64,000 nt of DNA from positions 706,734 through 770,733 of the forward strand of contig JARGSG010000203.1 in assembly GCA_030374805.1 (NCBI GenBank). Reading direction: 5' to 3'. Under the pieces are notes generated by a model. The model was not told the DNA's origin. It saw nothing but the letters and a program-made list of their open reading frames with translations, and searched no databases. Shown in pieces: positions 33,712 through 44,422 of this stretch. Source of the stretch: Gracilaria gracilis (lineage: Eukaryota; Rhodophyta; Florideophyceae; Gracilariales; Gracilariaceae). The position numbers and the translations under genes were made by a program. Numbering within the stretch: the stretch's first letter is position 1; every line of letters starts with the position of its first letter.

Positions 33712-36485
33712 CCAGTGTCTTCTAGACAACCTCCCCCACAGGTAATGTTGATAAGATGCGGATGAGACGAGTTCTGGCGTCGGCTACAAGCCTCATACCA
33801 AGACAAAGACATATATGGCAAGGAGAGGCTGTGATCCTTCCTAGAAGAGTTCTACGCAAGGCCAGTCAACAACAGTACAAATCGATCAAGTCCGATACGA
33901 AAAGTTTGACCCTTGCGCAGACTACGTTGCGCGAGATGCCAAGTCATAGAAAATTCAGTCCCCAGTCCCATATTTATTCACCTGCACCATGAATTTGGAC
34001 TCCTGTCAAACAGCATTTCTTTCTTAAGCGCAGTACTTTTCCTATGCGGGTCGGAAAGTTGGTTAAGCTCCAAGTCAATGGAGTTATGACTTGTTAGTAA
34101 CTCTGGGGGCCTTGATTTCACTTGGGTTTGTCCCTAGATATCAAACCAGAATGCTCAGAAGCATATGTTTTGGACATGCAGCACGTATAGGTTCGTCAAA
34201 TACCCGAATAAGGAGCGTTAGTCGCGCAAAAACTGTCGATTTGATATAAGAAGATGGTGATGAATAAGCTTCAGTATAGAGGTCCAATATTTGCTTGTTG
34301 TGCACACATACGGATTTCTACGACTCATGTACGATGGCCCGTCGCAAGGGCAAGTTCATTTGATCAGCGTGTGTAACCTCTAGTCGATGTTGGGCAGCAG
34401 GGCTATCACGAGGGCCAATGCGAAGAAAGCAATTGGGGTCATGTCGAAGTGGTCTACAAAGAAGGCCACTATTCATAGCCACATTTGTACGTGCGGAGAA
34501 ATGCACAGATACACCAAGTAGCTGCTACAGAAATTCGGCTGAATGAATCCGCGACAAGGTATGAACTGTGAAATGTGTCTCAGTGGCCGTGGATTGGGGC
34601 GTAGTAGATAGAGGTGCTGGGGCCCTGTTGCTTGAAACTGAAGCTGGGACAAGGTAAGATATGGGAGGGTCTACGTGTAGATAGACAAGGCGACTGAAGG
34701 TGTATCTACATGCTGACAGAACAAACAGTTTGGCCCAGGCCCGGGCTGGCAGCACCTGATGCCGAATTGGTTTCCCAGCACTTTACAAGGGCAGCTACGT
34801 GAAGGTACAACGGTAACGAGACGAGGGCAAAGGACAAGATGGACAAAATGATTGGCGTTTGAGGTGCGACAACAGGTGGAACTGTTGAACGCGTGTAGGT
34901 GAGGTAAACGTGTATGTGTGGTGTTGGTGTCGTTTTCTTTCGACTGCTGTTGGCGAACACCTGCGATTGCTTCGCTGTTGCTCTCCGCCCTGCGCAGGGA
35001 TCCTCCTGACAAGTCAGCATTCTGTCAGCTGCTCCTTGCTGTGCTACTACTTAGATACGTATACTTTTGTCCTTTGAACGAAGAAGGCTGTTCCAAAGTC
35101 TGAACTGAGGACGGCGATCGTAGCAGCATCGCTGCTTCCACATCGGGTGTATCGGAACGACGTGCGCCATTCGATTCATCTGTGACGTGCAACTGGCGTG
35201 CAGGCAAATTGTAGTGACTCACCTCGCGCTGTTCATACTCCAAAGCGTATTTTCTATTCAAGACGGGCTACATTATATTAGAAACATTGCTGTTGTCGTC
35301 CCCATTCCCTCGACACCCAATCAACGCGTCGGTGGGTGCCGACTTGTTGGCAGCCTTCGGGACAAATTCAGTTCGACAAAGTCTGAAATTCGAATCGCAC
35401 TTGGGAGAATGAGTCACATTCCATTTTGCTCACCAGCACAACACAGTTTGAATGCAGCTTGCAATCACACATCTTGTCTGAACATCTCTCTCTCTAAGAA
35501 AGGGCTTGCGACTATCTCAAGAGTAACAACAAGCGCTGGTCTCTTACGAATTTAAAGATAGAGTTAGATAACGGTACTGTAAACCCACAGGAAGGTAACG
35601 AGAGTTGGGGACCACTATCTCCTGTTGGTGTGTATCTTCTTCCGTTGAGCAGTTGAGGAAGAGGGAAATAGCATTGATGAAAACCGCCGTTCAACTGCGT
35701 TTCGCCAAGTACAACGGCACCAATCACAATTCAACATTCGTTTGTCTGGAGACTCCTAGCGATACGTATCCAAGGAGGGGGAGCAATATGATACCTATTC
35801 GATCCCATCCCATCACAAATGGAAAAGTGGAGGCCACGGCGACCCACACAACAGTGCGTCCTCAGGCAAGGATGACTCACCCAACATTGTAGGTCTCTCT
35901 TTTCTACTGACTATTCCAACCATGTAGAAATTCTTGTGCGCTAGCTTTCATTCGGCAGAGTGGCTCTGCGTCCAAAACCATTAAGGTTGAGTCACAGATG
36001 CTGTCCAAGAAGCAGAAGCCGCCGGTAAATCTCGCGAAAATACCCGACTGTGATCCGATTTGAGTTAATGATTAACGATTCAGCTGTAGTGGAACGACAA
36101 TGGTTGAAATAACTATTTCTTGTCAACGGAAGTCGAGAAGAGGCTCTGACTCTCATCAGAGAAGTAAACAACCCTTCATATCATACGATATGATGCTGTT
36201 GTGGAGAAAACAAACGCCTGAGACTCCATGGCTTTCTTCCTTATCAAAATTACACGAAGCTTTTCTCACAACGAAAGCTCTCTATGCTAATGAATCACCT
36301 TGCTGTGCAGACATACTAGTTTTTTCGGATGTTTGTTCATTAAAGTTTGAACTGTAGATATGCCAGGCGTCAGTCCCAAACGCACTTAAGAAGGCGAGAT
36401 TTGTCGAAAGAAGAGTACATCCTCTCGGAAGAAGTGCGGTGATACCCCTTTTCGGAGCTTCGCTTCGCGACCTTTTCTCAGTACA
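33712..36485. other. No confident gene
   Basis: A possible first exon of GH16 may lie at 33712-33820 on the minus strand (ATG near 33813, 33 codons). The remainder has ORFs up to 122 codons (35187-35555, +) with no motif and no partner reading frame. Confidence 0.4.
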
Positions 36486-37025
36486 ATGAAACTTTCTTTA
36501 CTCTCCGTGGTCTTGCTTTTTTCATTGCAGCTGGTATATGGTGAACTTATAACATGTGCGGATAGCACACATTCATTATGCACTCTTGAGAACGGAGTGC
36601 GGGTATCGTGTGCTGAAGGCAACATTTTCCCCTCACCAGAAGCACAAGATGAAGAACCTATGCAAACTGAACTACCGCAACGATCCAGTTTCCTGTCTTC
36701 AAGACAAGCAATCGTCTATGACTCGATCCATCTGAAAACCTCCAATCGTTACATCATATCTCACCGAGCGTTTACTGACACCCAATTTGATTCAGGACCT
36801 GTCGAATTATCGTTGGAATACGAACCGATTGATTACTATTTCAGTTGTGTTCCTGATATTGGCCTCCTCGCTTTTGGCCACCCAATTGGTTGCTGCAGAG
36901 CTTGTCCGAGAACATGTGGAGGAAGACTATGCACTAGTCGAAGCTCTGGTTCCTTAACTTGTTGCGACGGCTGCTCTTACTTGAGTGGGAGTGGGAGTGG
37001 GCTTGGGTTTGGCTTCGCTCGCTAA
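36486..37025 (+). CDS. Secreted Cys-rich protein of unknown function
   Basis: A 179-aa protein with a clear signal peptide (MKLSLLSVVLLFSLQLVYG, cleavage after Gly19 likely). The mature part begins with a Cys cluster (ITCADSTHSLCTLENGVRVSC), continues with a polar middle of about 90 residues without Cys, and ends with a second cluster (CCRACPRTCGGRLC ... CCDGCSYLSG) and a Gly/Ser tail. The two clusters suggest disulfide-bonded ends. The single uninterrupted frame, good ATG context (ACAATGA) and isolated position support a gene. I do not recognise the family; an extracellular or wall role is inference from the signal peptide. Confidence 0.65.
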   Translation: MKLSLLSVVLLFSLQLVYGELITCADSTHSLCTLENGVRVSCAEGNIFPSPEAQDEEPMQTELPQRSSFLSSRQAIVYDSIHLKTSNRYIISHRAFTDTQFDSGPVELSLEYEPIDYYFSCVPDIGLLAFGHPIGCCRACPRTCGGRLCTSRSSGSLTCCDGCSYLSGSGSGLGFGFAR

Positions 37026-38867
37026 ACTTTGCCTACGACCGACTGGAAGGAGTATCAGCGCTTCGAGAAGCTAGCTTCCCGTGAAGAAAGGTCGCAAAGC
37101 TCCTCTGTCAAGAGCGTAGGTTTCTTATGATTACTATTTCTAAAGTTTTGGAGTTGTATTAAAAAAAAATACACGTTTCGCCAAAACTGCAGTGAGACAG
37201 AAGTGGTCTAAAACAATAAAAACTTTTTTTGCTTTTGGTTGGTTTGCCCATGCTCTTTGCATTTTAAAAGGTTGATATATGTTCCAGAGATAAGGTTAAA
37301 TTGATAGTACCAAACATTTGGTACAAAGAGGAGAAAACTTTGAAGAAGGTTGTCACGAAAAAAAGCATTTTTTGGAGTTTGACTGATTGCCAATCCCGAA
37401 TGGGGAAGCCCTGGAAAGTTTTTTGCCTTGCAAAAAATGTCATTTGTTGGCAGTGGAATGTGAGACAACTGGGGTACAAAAGCGTCTGGGCGGACAGCTA
37501 ATGAACGTGGACAACGATTCTTGTAGTGAGCTCCCGCATGGAATGATCCAAACAGCGTATCTGTCCCAAAAGAGGGGAAAATGCGCCGTGTGACACGGAG
37601 CACTTGTTAAGGTGAATATCCAGCCCAGTGAACCTGTTTTTGAAATAGCTGTAAGCATTCTATATATAAGCGGTAAATTCGGCCACAGCCATTTGTTGTG
37701 AAAGATACTACCAAAAAGAGGCAGACTGCAAGATTTTCTCAGAATTTGATGGAGCATTCTCTACTTTGGTGTTTTGAGCTAAAAGCTCAAAACACCTAGC
37801 TGTTCAACTTTTTATTTGCACGAACAACTTTAAAGTGTTGTTTCAAAAACGGGATTTTGGAGGGCGATTTTGGCATGCTAGCTTGAGCTACAAGCATGTC
37901 TTGCCCAGCACAACTCGTTTTGCAAACCAGGTTTTCATATGATTCTCACCAAAATTATACAAGCAAGAGGCCGGAGAATGTTCTTTTGCATGCAGCTTGA
38001 AAGAGATTAAAAAATTGTTTAGAACCAGAATGGGACTCAAACGATCGTAGTTGGGTCTGAGAAAGGGCGCTTCGAATAGGCGAAATGATACAAAGACGGC
38101 CGCTGAACTCCGTCATTTTGTTGATTAGGCGCCGAACAGAGCCACTTGAGATTCAATGTCCACTAAAAACAAATAAATCTATGAAGGTTCGTTTTATTGA
38201 CTCGCACCGCGCACGAGTTACAATTTAAAGTGAAAGCCGTTTCAGACGTCTACGAGAAGGTGCACTCTTTTGCCTGTATCTACCGATCGCCAAATCAAAG
38301 AGCTTGATACTCCGCCGTGTAGAAGCCAAGACCAGTAGCTTTTATTCAAGACAAACTAAGTGCAAATTGGACCGGTCGTTGCGACGCTAGAGTCGTTTAC
38401 ATTCGCAGAACGAGAGCGAATAAGAAAATAGAAATTGATTTCCAAATGGAAACCATTCACAAAGCACACAAGACCCAAATTCCTGTTTACAAGGGTTGTT
38501 AGATGCCATCCTTCCCAACTTCAAATACTGTTGGTGTCGCCAAATTTGTTATTTAGGAAGAATCTCCATCTATGAAGCGGAAGTCAGACAATTTTGTTGT
38601 CTACTTGTGCACTCAGGTTTACTGAACCACTCCCCTACCGCAAACCCGAATCACCCCAAAGAGCTGAACCAAAGTGATAAGTGATTTCAAATGCTTCCTT
38701 GTAAGAGAAAGAAATATGATAGTTTTTCCACAACCTCTGATTACCCAGAAGAAAATAAATACTATTGGGTGGACGTTATAAATAAATGAAACTGAATCAT
38801 TCGTATCGGGTATACACGCAAGCCCTTGCTTCAACGATGTGTATATTGAACAGGTGCTGCTGTTGAA
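37026..38867. other. No gene seen; perfect hairpin at 37768-37796
   Basis: AT-rich. 37768-37796 is a perfect hairpin: GGTGTTTTGAGCT, loop AAA, AGCTCAAAACACC. ORFs are below 135 codons and unrecognised. The stretch separates two convergent genes and includes their 3' regions. Confidence 0.45.
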
Positions 38868-39941
38868 TCAAAACGCCCCATCTCCAAAGGACGTAAATGC
38901 GGCATTCAGTCCCCTCGGATTGTCGATAAAGTACACGGCAAGTGTAGGCGTAGTACTAAACGGATGTAGGGCAATGCCGCCGCCTTGGTTCTCCCAACTG
39001 AACCACTCAGGAAGCTTATAGACTGAGGACCAACCGCCAGTAACTTTTCCGGCGCTGTCAAGATCTTTCCCAACCATATAGTAGCCTTCGTTCTTTTCAC
39101 GAGGATTATCAATGAAGAAAATCACAATATCCAGTTTTCCATTGCCGGTTGTATCAGCAACCGCCACACCCCCACCCTGGTTCTCCCAGCTGAACCAGTT
39201 TGGCACTTCAAAGGGCTCGCTCCAACTCGCCGGCGTTCCTTCCTCATTCATGTTGTAGCCCACTCGATAGTACCCTTTATTTAGTTCCGGGGGATTATCA
39301 ATGTAGAACATGACCAAATCGTTTGATCCCGGCTGACTTATCGACGCAATATCAATACCAAGACCCGAAGTCTCCCACCCAAAGTCGCCGGGAAGTGCTA
39401 CAAAATCCGTCCAACCTTTCGTGACGTTTCCGTGTTCGTCCAAACCACGGCCGACCTTGAGATACGCTCGATTGTCTCTCTGAGGATTATCCATGCACAC
39501 CACGACAAGGTTCTTGTGATCGCCGCTCTGCATCACAGCAACGCCACCGCCTTGATTTTGCCAGCTAAACCAGCCCGGGATGGGAATGCGTTCGCCCCAC
39601 GAGTCAATGTTATACTGGCCGTCGCCAGCCCGACGCACGCCCTTGACGAGTCGGTAGAAGCCGCGGTTAAGCTCGTTCGGGGCGTCGATGGCAAGCGTAA
39701 TCATGTCGGTGTCGCCCTCGCCGCTGAGCTGGACGAAGGCCACGTCAGCACCTTGGTTTTCCCAATCGGTGAAGTTCGGCTCTTTGATGTTGGGGCTCCA
39801 TGCCATGCGCAGCGGCGTGCATCGCGAAGGCTTGCTGGCGGAAAGCGGTTTGGTGCTGCGCAGCGGTAGAGTGCGGGGGAATAGCGAGCGGGTCCGAGTT
39901 GGACCCAGCGCGATGGGGGCTGCGAAGCAGAGAGAGGACAT
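38868..39941 (-). CDS. Plastid-targeted five-repeat FG-GAP/VCBS-like protein
   Basis: 357 aa from the ATG at 39941. The frame is open further upstream, but a TATA box at 40051-40059 would put the transcript start around 40025, so the upstream residues are taken as non-coding leader. The first 45 residues (MSSLCFAAPIALGP, then Arg/Ser/Thr-rich) look like a plastid transit peptide with the Phe typical of red algae. Five repeats of about 62 residues follow, each with W.NQGGGVAV or a variant (the third is WETSGLGIDIAS) and then a block such as IDNP..LN.GYYRVG. D-x-N-G-x-L-D-like turns (TTGNGKLDI) recall calcium-binding VCBS/FG-GAP units. A five-bladed propeller is inferred. Ligand and function are unknown. 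Confidence 0.75.
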   Translation of the reverse strand: MSSLCFAAPIALGPTRTRSLFPRTLPLRSTKPLSASKPSRCTPLRMAWSPNIKEPNFTDWENQGADVAFVQLSGEGDTDMITLAIDAPNELNRGFYRLVKGVRRAGDGQYNIDSWGERIPIPGWFSWQNQGGGVAVMQSGDHKNLVVVCMDNPQRDNRAYLKVGRGLDEHGNVTKGWTDFVALPGDFGWETSGLGIDIASISQPGSNDLVMFYIDNPPELNKGYYRVGYNMNEEGTPASWSEPFEVPNWFSWENQGGGVAVADTTGNGKLDIVIFFIDNPREKNEGYYMVGKDLDSAGKVTGGWSSVYKLPEWFSWENQGGGIALHPFSTTPTLAVYFIDNPRGLNAAFTSFGDGAF

Positions 39942-40050
39942 GGCTGTGGCGTGGGGTGTGAAAGTTGATGGAAGTAACTGCTGCTGTGGTTGTTGATGCG
40001 ACGGTTCACAACTTGGGCCGAAAGCTGTGTTCGCGCGGGGATCAGCGCGG

Positions 40051-40059
40051 TATTTATAA
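40051..40059 (-). promoter_or_regulatory. TATA box of the five-repeat plastid gene
   Basis: Minus strand TTATAAATA, 110 bases upstream of the chosen ATG at 39941. It supports the shorter protein. Confidence 0.6.
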
Positions 40060-40462
40060 GAGTCTGGGCAAAGGTTTCTCACTTTTGGAGATTCGGCATG
40101 GAACGCGTTATAAACAAACAGCAGCGAATTCGGAAGCAAGCCATCACACGATAAGAAGGGAGCTGCCCTTGAAGCAATGAATTCTGCATCCAAACACAAC
40201 CCCAATGTTGCGAGGCTGCGCCGTCAAATATGCGGCAGTGGTGCCGTTTGGGCTTACCGTTTTCAAATCGTGACGAAATGTTCGCACTTGAATCAGAGAA
40301 TGAGCTGTCGGCGCGCTCTCGATGCGCGCTCGGATTTCACGCGCACTTGATATCGTCGCAATCGAGACTTTGTGCTGGACCAGTAGTTTCCAGGAAGCCT
40401 GTATCTGCAAGGCTTCTAATCGCTTTTTTTTAAAAAAACCACCGGAAAGCACCTCAGGAGAC

Positions 40463-40515
40463 ACCCGGACAGGTAGCCACCACGGTGGTGGCTACCAACG
40501 GTACCTGTCCGGGTG
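40463..40515. repeat. Nested perfect inverted repeat (hairpin)
   Basis: Outer arms CACCCGGACAGGTA and TACCTGTCCGGGTG (14 bp) enclose an inner palindrome GGTAGCCACCACGGTGGTGGCTACC. The right half contains the TACCAACGGTA motif (40493-40503). Just downstream, 40557-40615 has two direct copies of an AAATAACAATTTGGTCC unit. Possibly the end of a small transposon; no partner end was found. Confidence 0.8.
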
Positions 40516-41355
40516 AGAATACTGTATTATCCCACACTGTGGGACCCACAGAAGCAGTGCAAATAACAATTTGGTCCTTCATAAACAGTGAAATAACAAT
40601 TTGGTCCGCCCCGGTCCGGCAGTCAGCGCATTTCTGAACTCATGATATCGCGCGTGACGGAAAGAACCTACTGTCAGCCATCATTACAGCGAGAAACGCT
40701 TGTTCACGGGTCTGCGACAAGCTCTCGTCGGCTGCGTGGTTTCCGCGGATGCCCTCCGGGCGCTCGCCGACGCATGTGCGCGGCGGCTGCCGCGCGTGCT
40801 CGTCAGAGAGAGGCTCTCCGCCGGCTACAAAATCGTTCAGGCTCAGTCGCTTGGCGGAGCGTGACGTCTGATTTTCTGTCAAAATTTGACAGATTTAATG
40901 CTTCCGCGCGTTGTTCCCTTCGATGCAGCGGCGCCTGCTTACACCGGCACGAAACACGGAGTCGCTTGAGCAGTTTTCATGAACACCTAGCATTCACAGC
41001 TATGACACCCAATCAACGTGAACAGCGGTGACGAGCTGGCAACTGCTTTGTAGCTCTCAAGTACTTACACTTGGACACGTATGCCAGCACGCTGCCCTCC
41101 CCACACCTTCAAGCATTTTGCTCTTGTAGCTACACGTATACAACCAACTCGTTAAGATACCTGCCCTGTCTTACCCTTGTAGATAGTACTTGCAATCTTC
41201 GTTGTTCCTTTTCAACATTTATTACCGCTAGAACACATAACTACAACCTGCTTCTGGAGTGAACTAACAAAGTCGCACACAATTCCGTTCTCCACCTTCG
41301 AACTGGAGCTACCACTTCGAAACCCCGCTCTCTTGCACCACGTTGAGCGCATTCA
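40516..41355. other. No confident gene
   Basis: Short overlapping ORFs on both strands (40640-41031) are Arg- or Ser-rich with no motif. Contains the AAATAACAATTTGGTCC direct repeat. Confidence 0.4.
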
Positions 41356-41979
41356 TCAAGAAAGGGGAAATGATCCATCCCACCCAAAGTACTGGATCAC
41401 GTCAACAGCCCGCCAAGTACGCGCGTTATTACGCTGCATCAGCCCGCCCTCAATCCTTTCCAGCGCGAAATTCACGTTGTTTCGAAGGTGGTACGCCACC
41501 GTATTGAACAGTCTTTCGAGCAGGTCATCCACCTGCCCCAGGTATTCGTCCAGTCTCGTCTGCAAGTTGTTGAGTTCCGTGAAGAACACGGTGAAGAACA
41601 CGTCGAACGCCGCCTGACTGGTTTGGTTCACCACGGCTGCTGCCGCACCGTGTAGCGAAATCAGGTTTCGAAACATTCTTTGACGATCGGCGTAGTCGCA
41701 TCCGTTTGGTCGAATTGTGGTTACCACGTTGATATCGTCCTTGTTTTCATTCTTCGCGGTTGGCAATGCGTCAAGCGATACTGCATGAACAGATAACGGA
41801 CTTGGACGATCACATCGTCTGATCCCCGTACGTTCTCTGAAGGTATTGGTGCTCCAACAACTGTTTATCTGTATGCGAACGTGAACAAAAAGAGCAAAAT
41901 GCACAACATGGAACTCATGTTTGTCGGGGTGTGATGACTGAACGAGAACTGCCAGACAGCTGAGAATGCCCTTACACAT
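41356..41979 (-). CDS. Hypothetical protein, helical C-terminal half
   Basis: 207 aa from an ATG at 41979. The N-terminal 35 residues are mildly hydrophobic (GILSCLAVLVQ, then VVHFALFVHVRI) and could be a signal or membrane-proximal segment. The C-terminal half is a long amphipathic helix region (FTELNNLQTRLDEYLGQVDDLLERLFNTVAYHLRNN), possibly a coiled coil. I do not recognise the family. It lies about 200 bases beyond the end of the next gene on the same strand. The frame may be partial, so confidence is moderate. Confidence 0.45.
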   Translation of the reverse strand: MCKGILSCLAVLVQSSHPDKHEFHVVHFALFVHVRIQINSCWSTNTFRERTGIRRCDRPSPLSVHAVSLDALPTAKNENKDDINVVTTIRPNGCDYADRQRMFRNLISLHGAAAAVVNQTSQAAFDVFFTVFFTELNNLQTRLDEYLGQVDDLLERLFNTVAYHLRNNVNFALERIEGGLMQRNNARTWRAVDVIQYFGWDGSFPLS

Positions 41980-42195
41980 CAGATAATCTCTAGTTCCATT
42001 ATCGACATTGGCAGGGGCCTATTTCCGAGTACCCATTTCACCACTTCGGGCAGTCATAGTCATCACTTTTGTAGAAGAAAAAATGTCTACTTTTGGGGTT
42101 CTTTGAATTGACTGGTGGCAAAGTTTCCACGACGTAGCGGAATAAGGATTGAATTGAAGTTATTACAGTTAACAAGAGATCGTTTCATGGTGTTC

Positions 42196-43596
42196 CTATC
42201 TTTCAAGCATTTCTCCTGCCCCCAGCGGCGTCACTTTCAAAACGTCACCTTCGTATTTCCCTTTTAATACGATGTCTCCATCAATCGAGGCACTCAACCT
42301 ATTCTCTCCGTTGCAGAAGGAGGAGCCCAGTCTGTACATTGAAAACGATGAAAACACGTCTACATCTAGATCGCTGGTGACCGCTTTCTTTAAAACGGCT
42401 GACATAAACATCAGAAGTGTATTTCCAACCGCTAAAGCCAAGACAAAAACATCGTATCCGGCTTCCAGAATAGTAACTTTCCTTCGATCCCCTTCGTATA
42501 CCCTTCCTGATTCATCTCCAACTATTGAAACAAGAGACTCAGCAACCTGCCTGGCGAGGATCATCTGTTGATTTGCTCCCAGATCGGATAAGAAAATCAT
42601 CCTATCTGTGTTTCGCAGAAACACTGTTGAGCCAGGTTCACAGATCACATACGACACAGCAACGTTGTGGTTCGAAATGTCTGCACTTGGACTATTGCCA
42701 ACAAGCAAATATTCCCGTTCGCCTGGACAGTCTCCGAAGGTTTGATTTGTGAGCCTTCTCCTGGTTACGAACATGAAAATGGGTGCACCGTCGGACGATG
42801 AGATTTCAACGTCAGTTGCATTAGATCGATTCTCCGTCACGTCTGACGTGTCTCCCAGTTCAATATTGACAGGTAGTTTCTCTCCATGGGCAATCTCTCG
42901 AACAGTATCCTTATGCCATATCACTTCTACGAGAACAGTTTTCGTCCCGAACAATGAGCCGTCATTACAGGAGAACGACTGCTGAGAGATGAAAGCCTTG
43001 TGTTTGACAAGCGATATGGTGTTGACATCTTCACAAGCACTGACAGCAAAGTCCTGCAACAAATCAGGTTCCCTGCTGTTGAACGATCTTCCCGAGAAGT
43101 TGGCATCATTGGCCACAACAAAATCAGTGCTTGGCTGCCAGTTGATGAACTGTTCACCTGGTTCGATGCCCAGTGCACTAACGGCGACGGCGACGGTTAC
43201 GGTTATGCGAATTAATGTGAGAACAACTTTGGAAGAGACGGGTAGCTCACGGATGTCTGCGTTCATTGGAAACCAATCAATGGCCTTCCGTTTCTTCGAA
43301 AGGCGGATGACGTTGGCTTGCTTCAGATTGAAGGCCATGATGATGTGAGCGGCATTGGTTGTCCACAGAATGAGCGCGCCGAGGGCGAGCACTTCCAACC
43401 AAACCCAGATGAGCATGTTGCCCACCTCGAAGCGAACCGGGAGACTTGTTCCAGACATTCTGGGCTCGGCAGTGCGGGAGAGATCGCGGGATTTGGACCG
43501 TGTGACAACTGTGTCGGTCGGAGTTGGTAGAGGCAGCCGAGGCAAGTTTGGTCGGAAAATAGGATGAGGTGATGTACCAACGGTATCTAGATACAT
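42196..43596 (-). CDS. Hypothetical membrane protein with extracytoplasmic loop
   Basis: 466 aa from the first ATG at 43596; the frame extends 15 codons upstream only through a GTG. Three hydrophobic segments are visible: MLIWVWLEVLALGALILW near residue 60, KVVLTLIRITVTVAVAVSAL near 120-145, and VFVLALAVGNTLLMFMSAVL near 390-410. Between the second and third lies a loop of about 250 residues containing Cys and Asn-X-Ser/Thr sites (NRSNAT, NQT), suggesting a folded, glycosylated outer domain. No family is recognised. One TACCAACGGTA motif overlaps codons 4-8. Confidence 0.7.
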   Translation of the reverse strand: MYLDTVGTSPHPIFRPNLPRLPLPTPTDTVVTRSKSRDLSRTAEPRMSGTSLPVRFEVGNMLIWVWLEVLALGALILWTTNAAHIIMAFNLKQANVIRLSKKRKAIDWFPMNADIRELPVSSKVVLTLIRITVTVAVAVSALGIEPGEQFINWQPSTDFVVANDANFSGRSFNSREPDLLQDFAVSACEDVNTISLVKHKAFISQQSFSCNDGSLFGTKTVLVEVIWHKDTVREIAHGEKLPVNIELGDTSDVTENRSNATDVEISSSDGAPIFMFVTRRRLTNQTFGDCPGEREYLLVGNSPSADISNHNVAVSYVICEPGSTVFLRNTDRMIFLSDLGANQQMILARQVAESLVSIVGDESGRVYEGDRRKVTILEAGYDVFVLALAVGNTLLMFMSAVLKKAVTSDLDVDVFSSFSMYRLGSSFCNGENRLSASIDGDIVLKGKYEGDVLKVTPLGAGEMLER

Positions 43597-44350
43597 AGAA
43601 GAACCAGAGACGGCTTTGCCTTCGGAGGCAAATTGTGCCACGATTAACGACGATCCGCTCTTTACAGTGTAGCATCGGCGTTAGCCACCAGCTCGATGCA
43701 TCGCTGTTTCATTGCTGCATTTCCGTGTGTCATGTTGGCAGCTGCTCTCTTACGTAAAGTAGCATCGCATTTGGGTGCAATTGCTAAATGCTACGTGTAC
43801 GTAACTTCCTGTAGCGCGAGCGAATGGGGTGGAGCGAAGTGCGCGCATATCATAGATACCCTTGGTATCATAGTTTTAAGTTAGTTGACCGCCGGCGGGC
43901 AGAGCGCCGCGCCGGACGGTCGCGCAATTTATTTTGCCAGTGCAAGCCACCGGCGCATTGCTGTGCGCCCAGTGCTGCACTGCGCACAAATGACGTGTGT
44001 GTACGAGCGCCATCCCTGGAAACGAAGTGATGGGGCCATTGTTGCCGAGGAGGTGGGTAACTTTACATAACTTCGGTAGATGGGTGCTTCCTTCGCCAAG
44101 CGCCGCAGAATAACTTCTTGGTTACGTTCGGTAGCTGCCAACAATCGACGCAAAGTGGGGGAACAGTCCGGAGCAGACGCGTTCCAATCAGGTGAAAGCT
44201 ATAACTTTATCTACTGTACCTATCGCTCCTTCCTGCAACTAGTACTACCTATTCGTCATACCGTTGTAACGCAGAACGAGGATTAACAGCAATGTTTCTA
44301 CCCTCAATGTCCGACCTTCTCCTCTTTTCATTCCCTCTCCTCCACGTACT
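43597..44350. other. No gene seen; divergent intergenic region
   Basis: The spacer between two divergently transcribed genes, holding upstream regions of both. No TATA-like box stands out on the minus strand. Confidence 0.5.
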
Positions 44351-44352
44351 TG

Positions 44353-44359
44353 TATAAAG
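44353..44359 (+). promoter_or_regulatory. TATA box of the GH18-like gene
   Basis: TATAAAG, 64 bases upstream of the next gene's ATG, a normal distance for a short-leader gene. Confidence 0.6.
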
Positions 44360-44422
44360 CCAATCGGCTCCCTCTCACTTGCATATACGCACCAGTTCTA
44401 CCCTCCATACTTCTTACTCACC

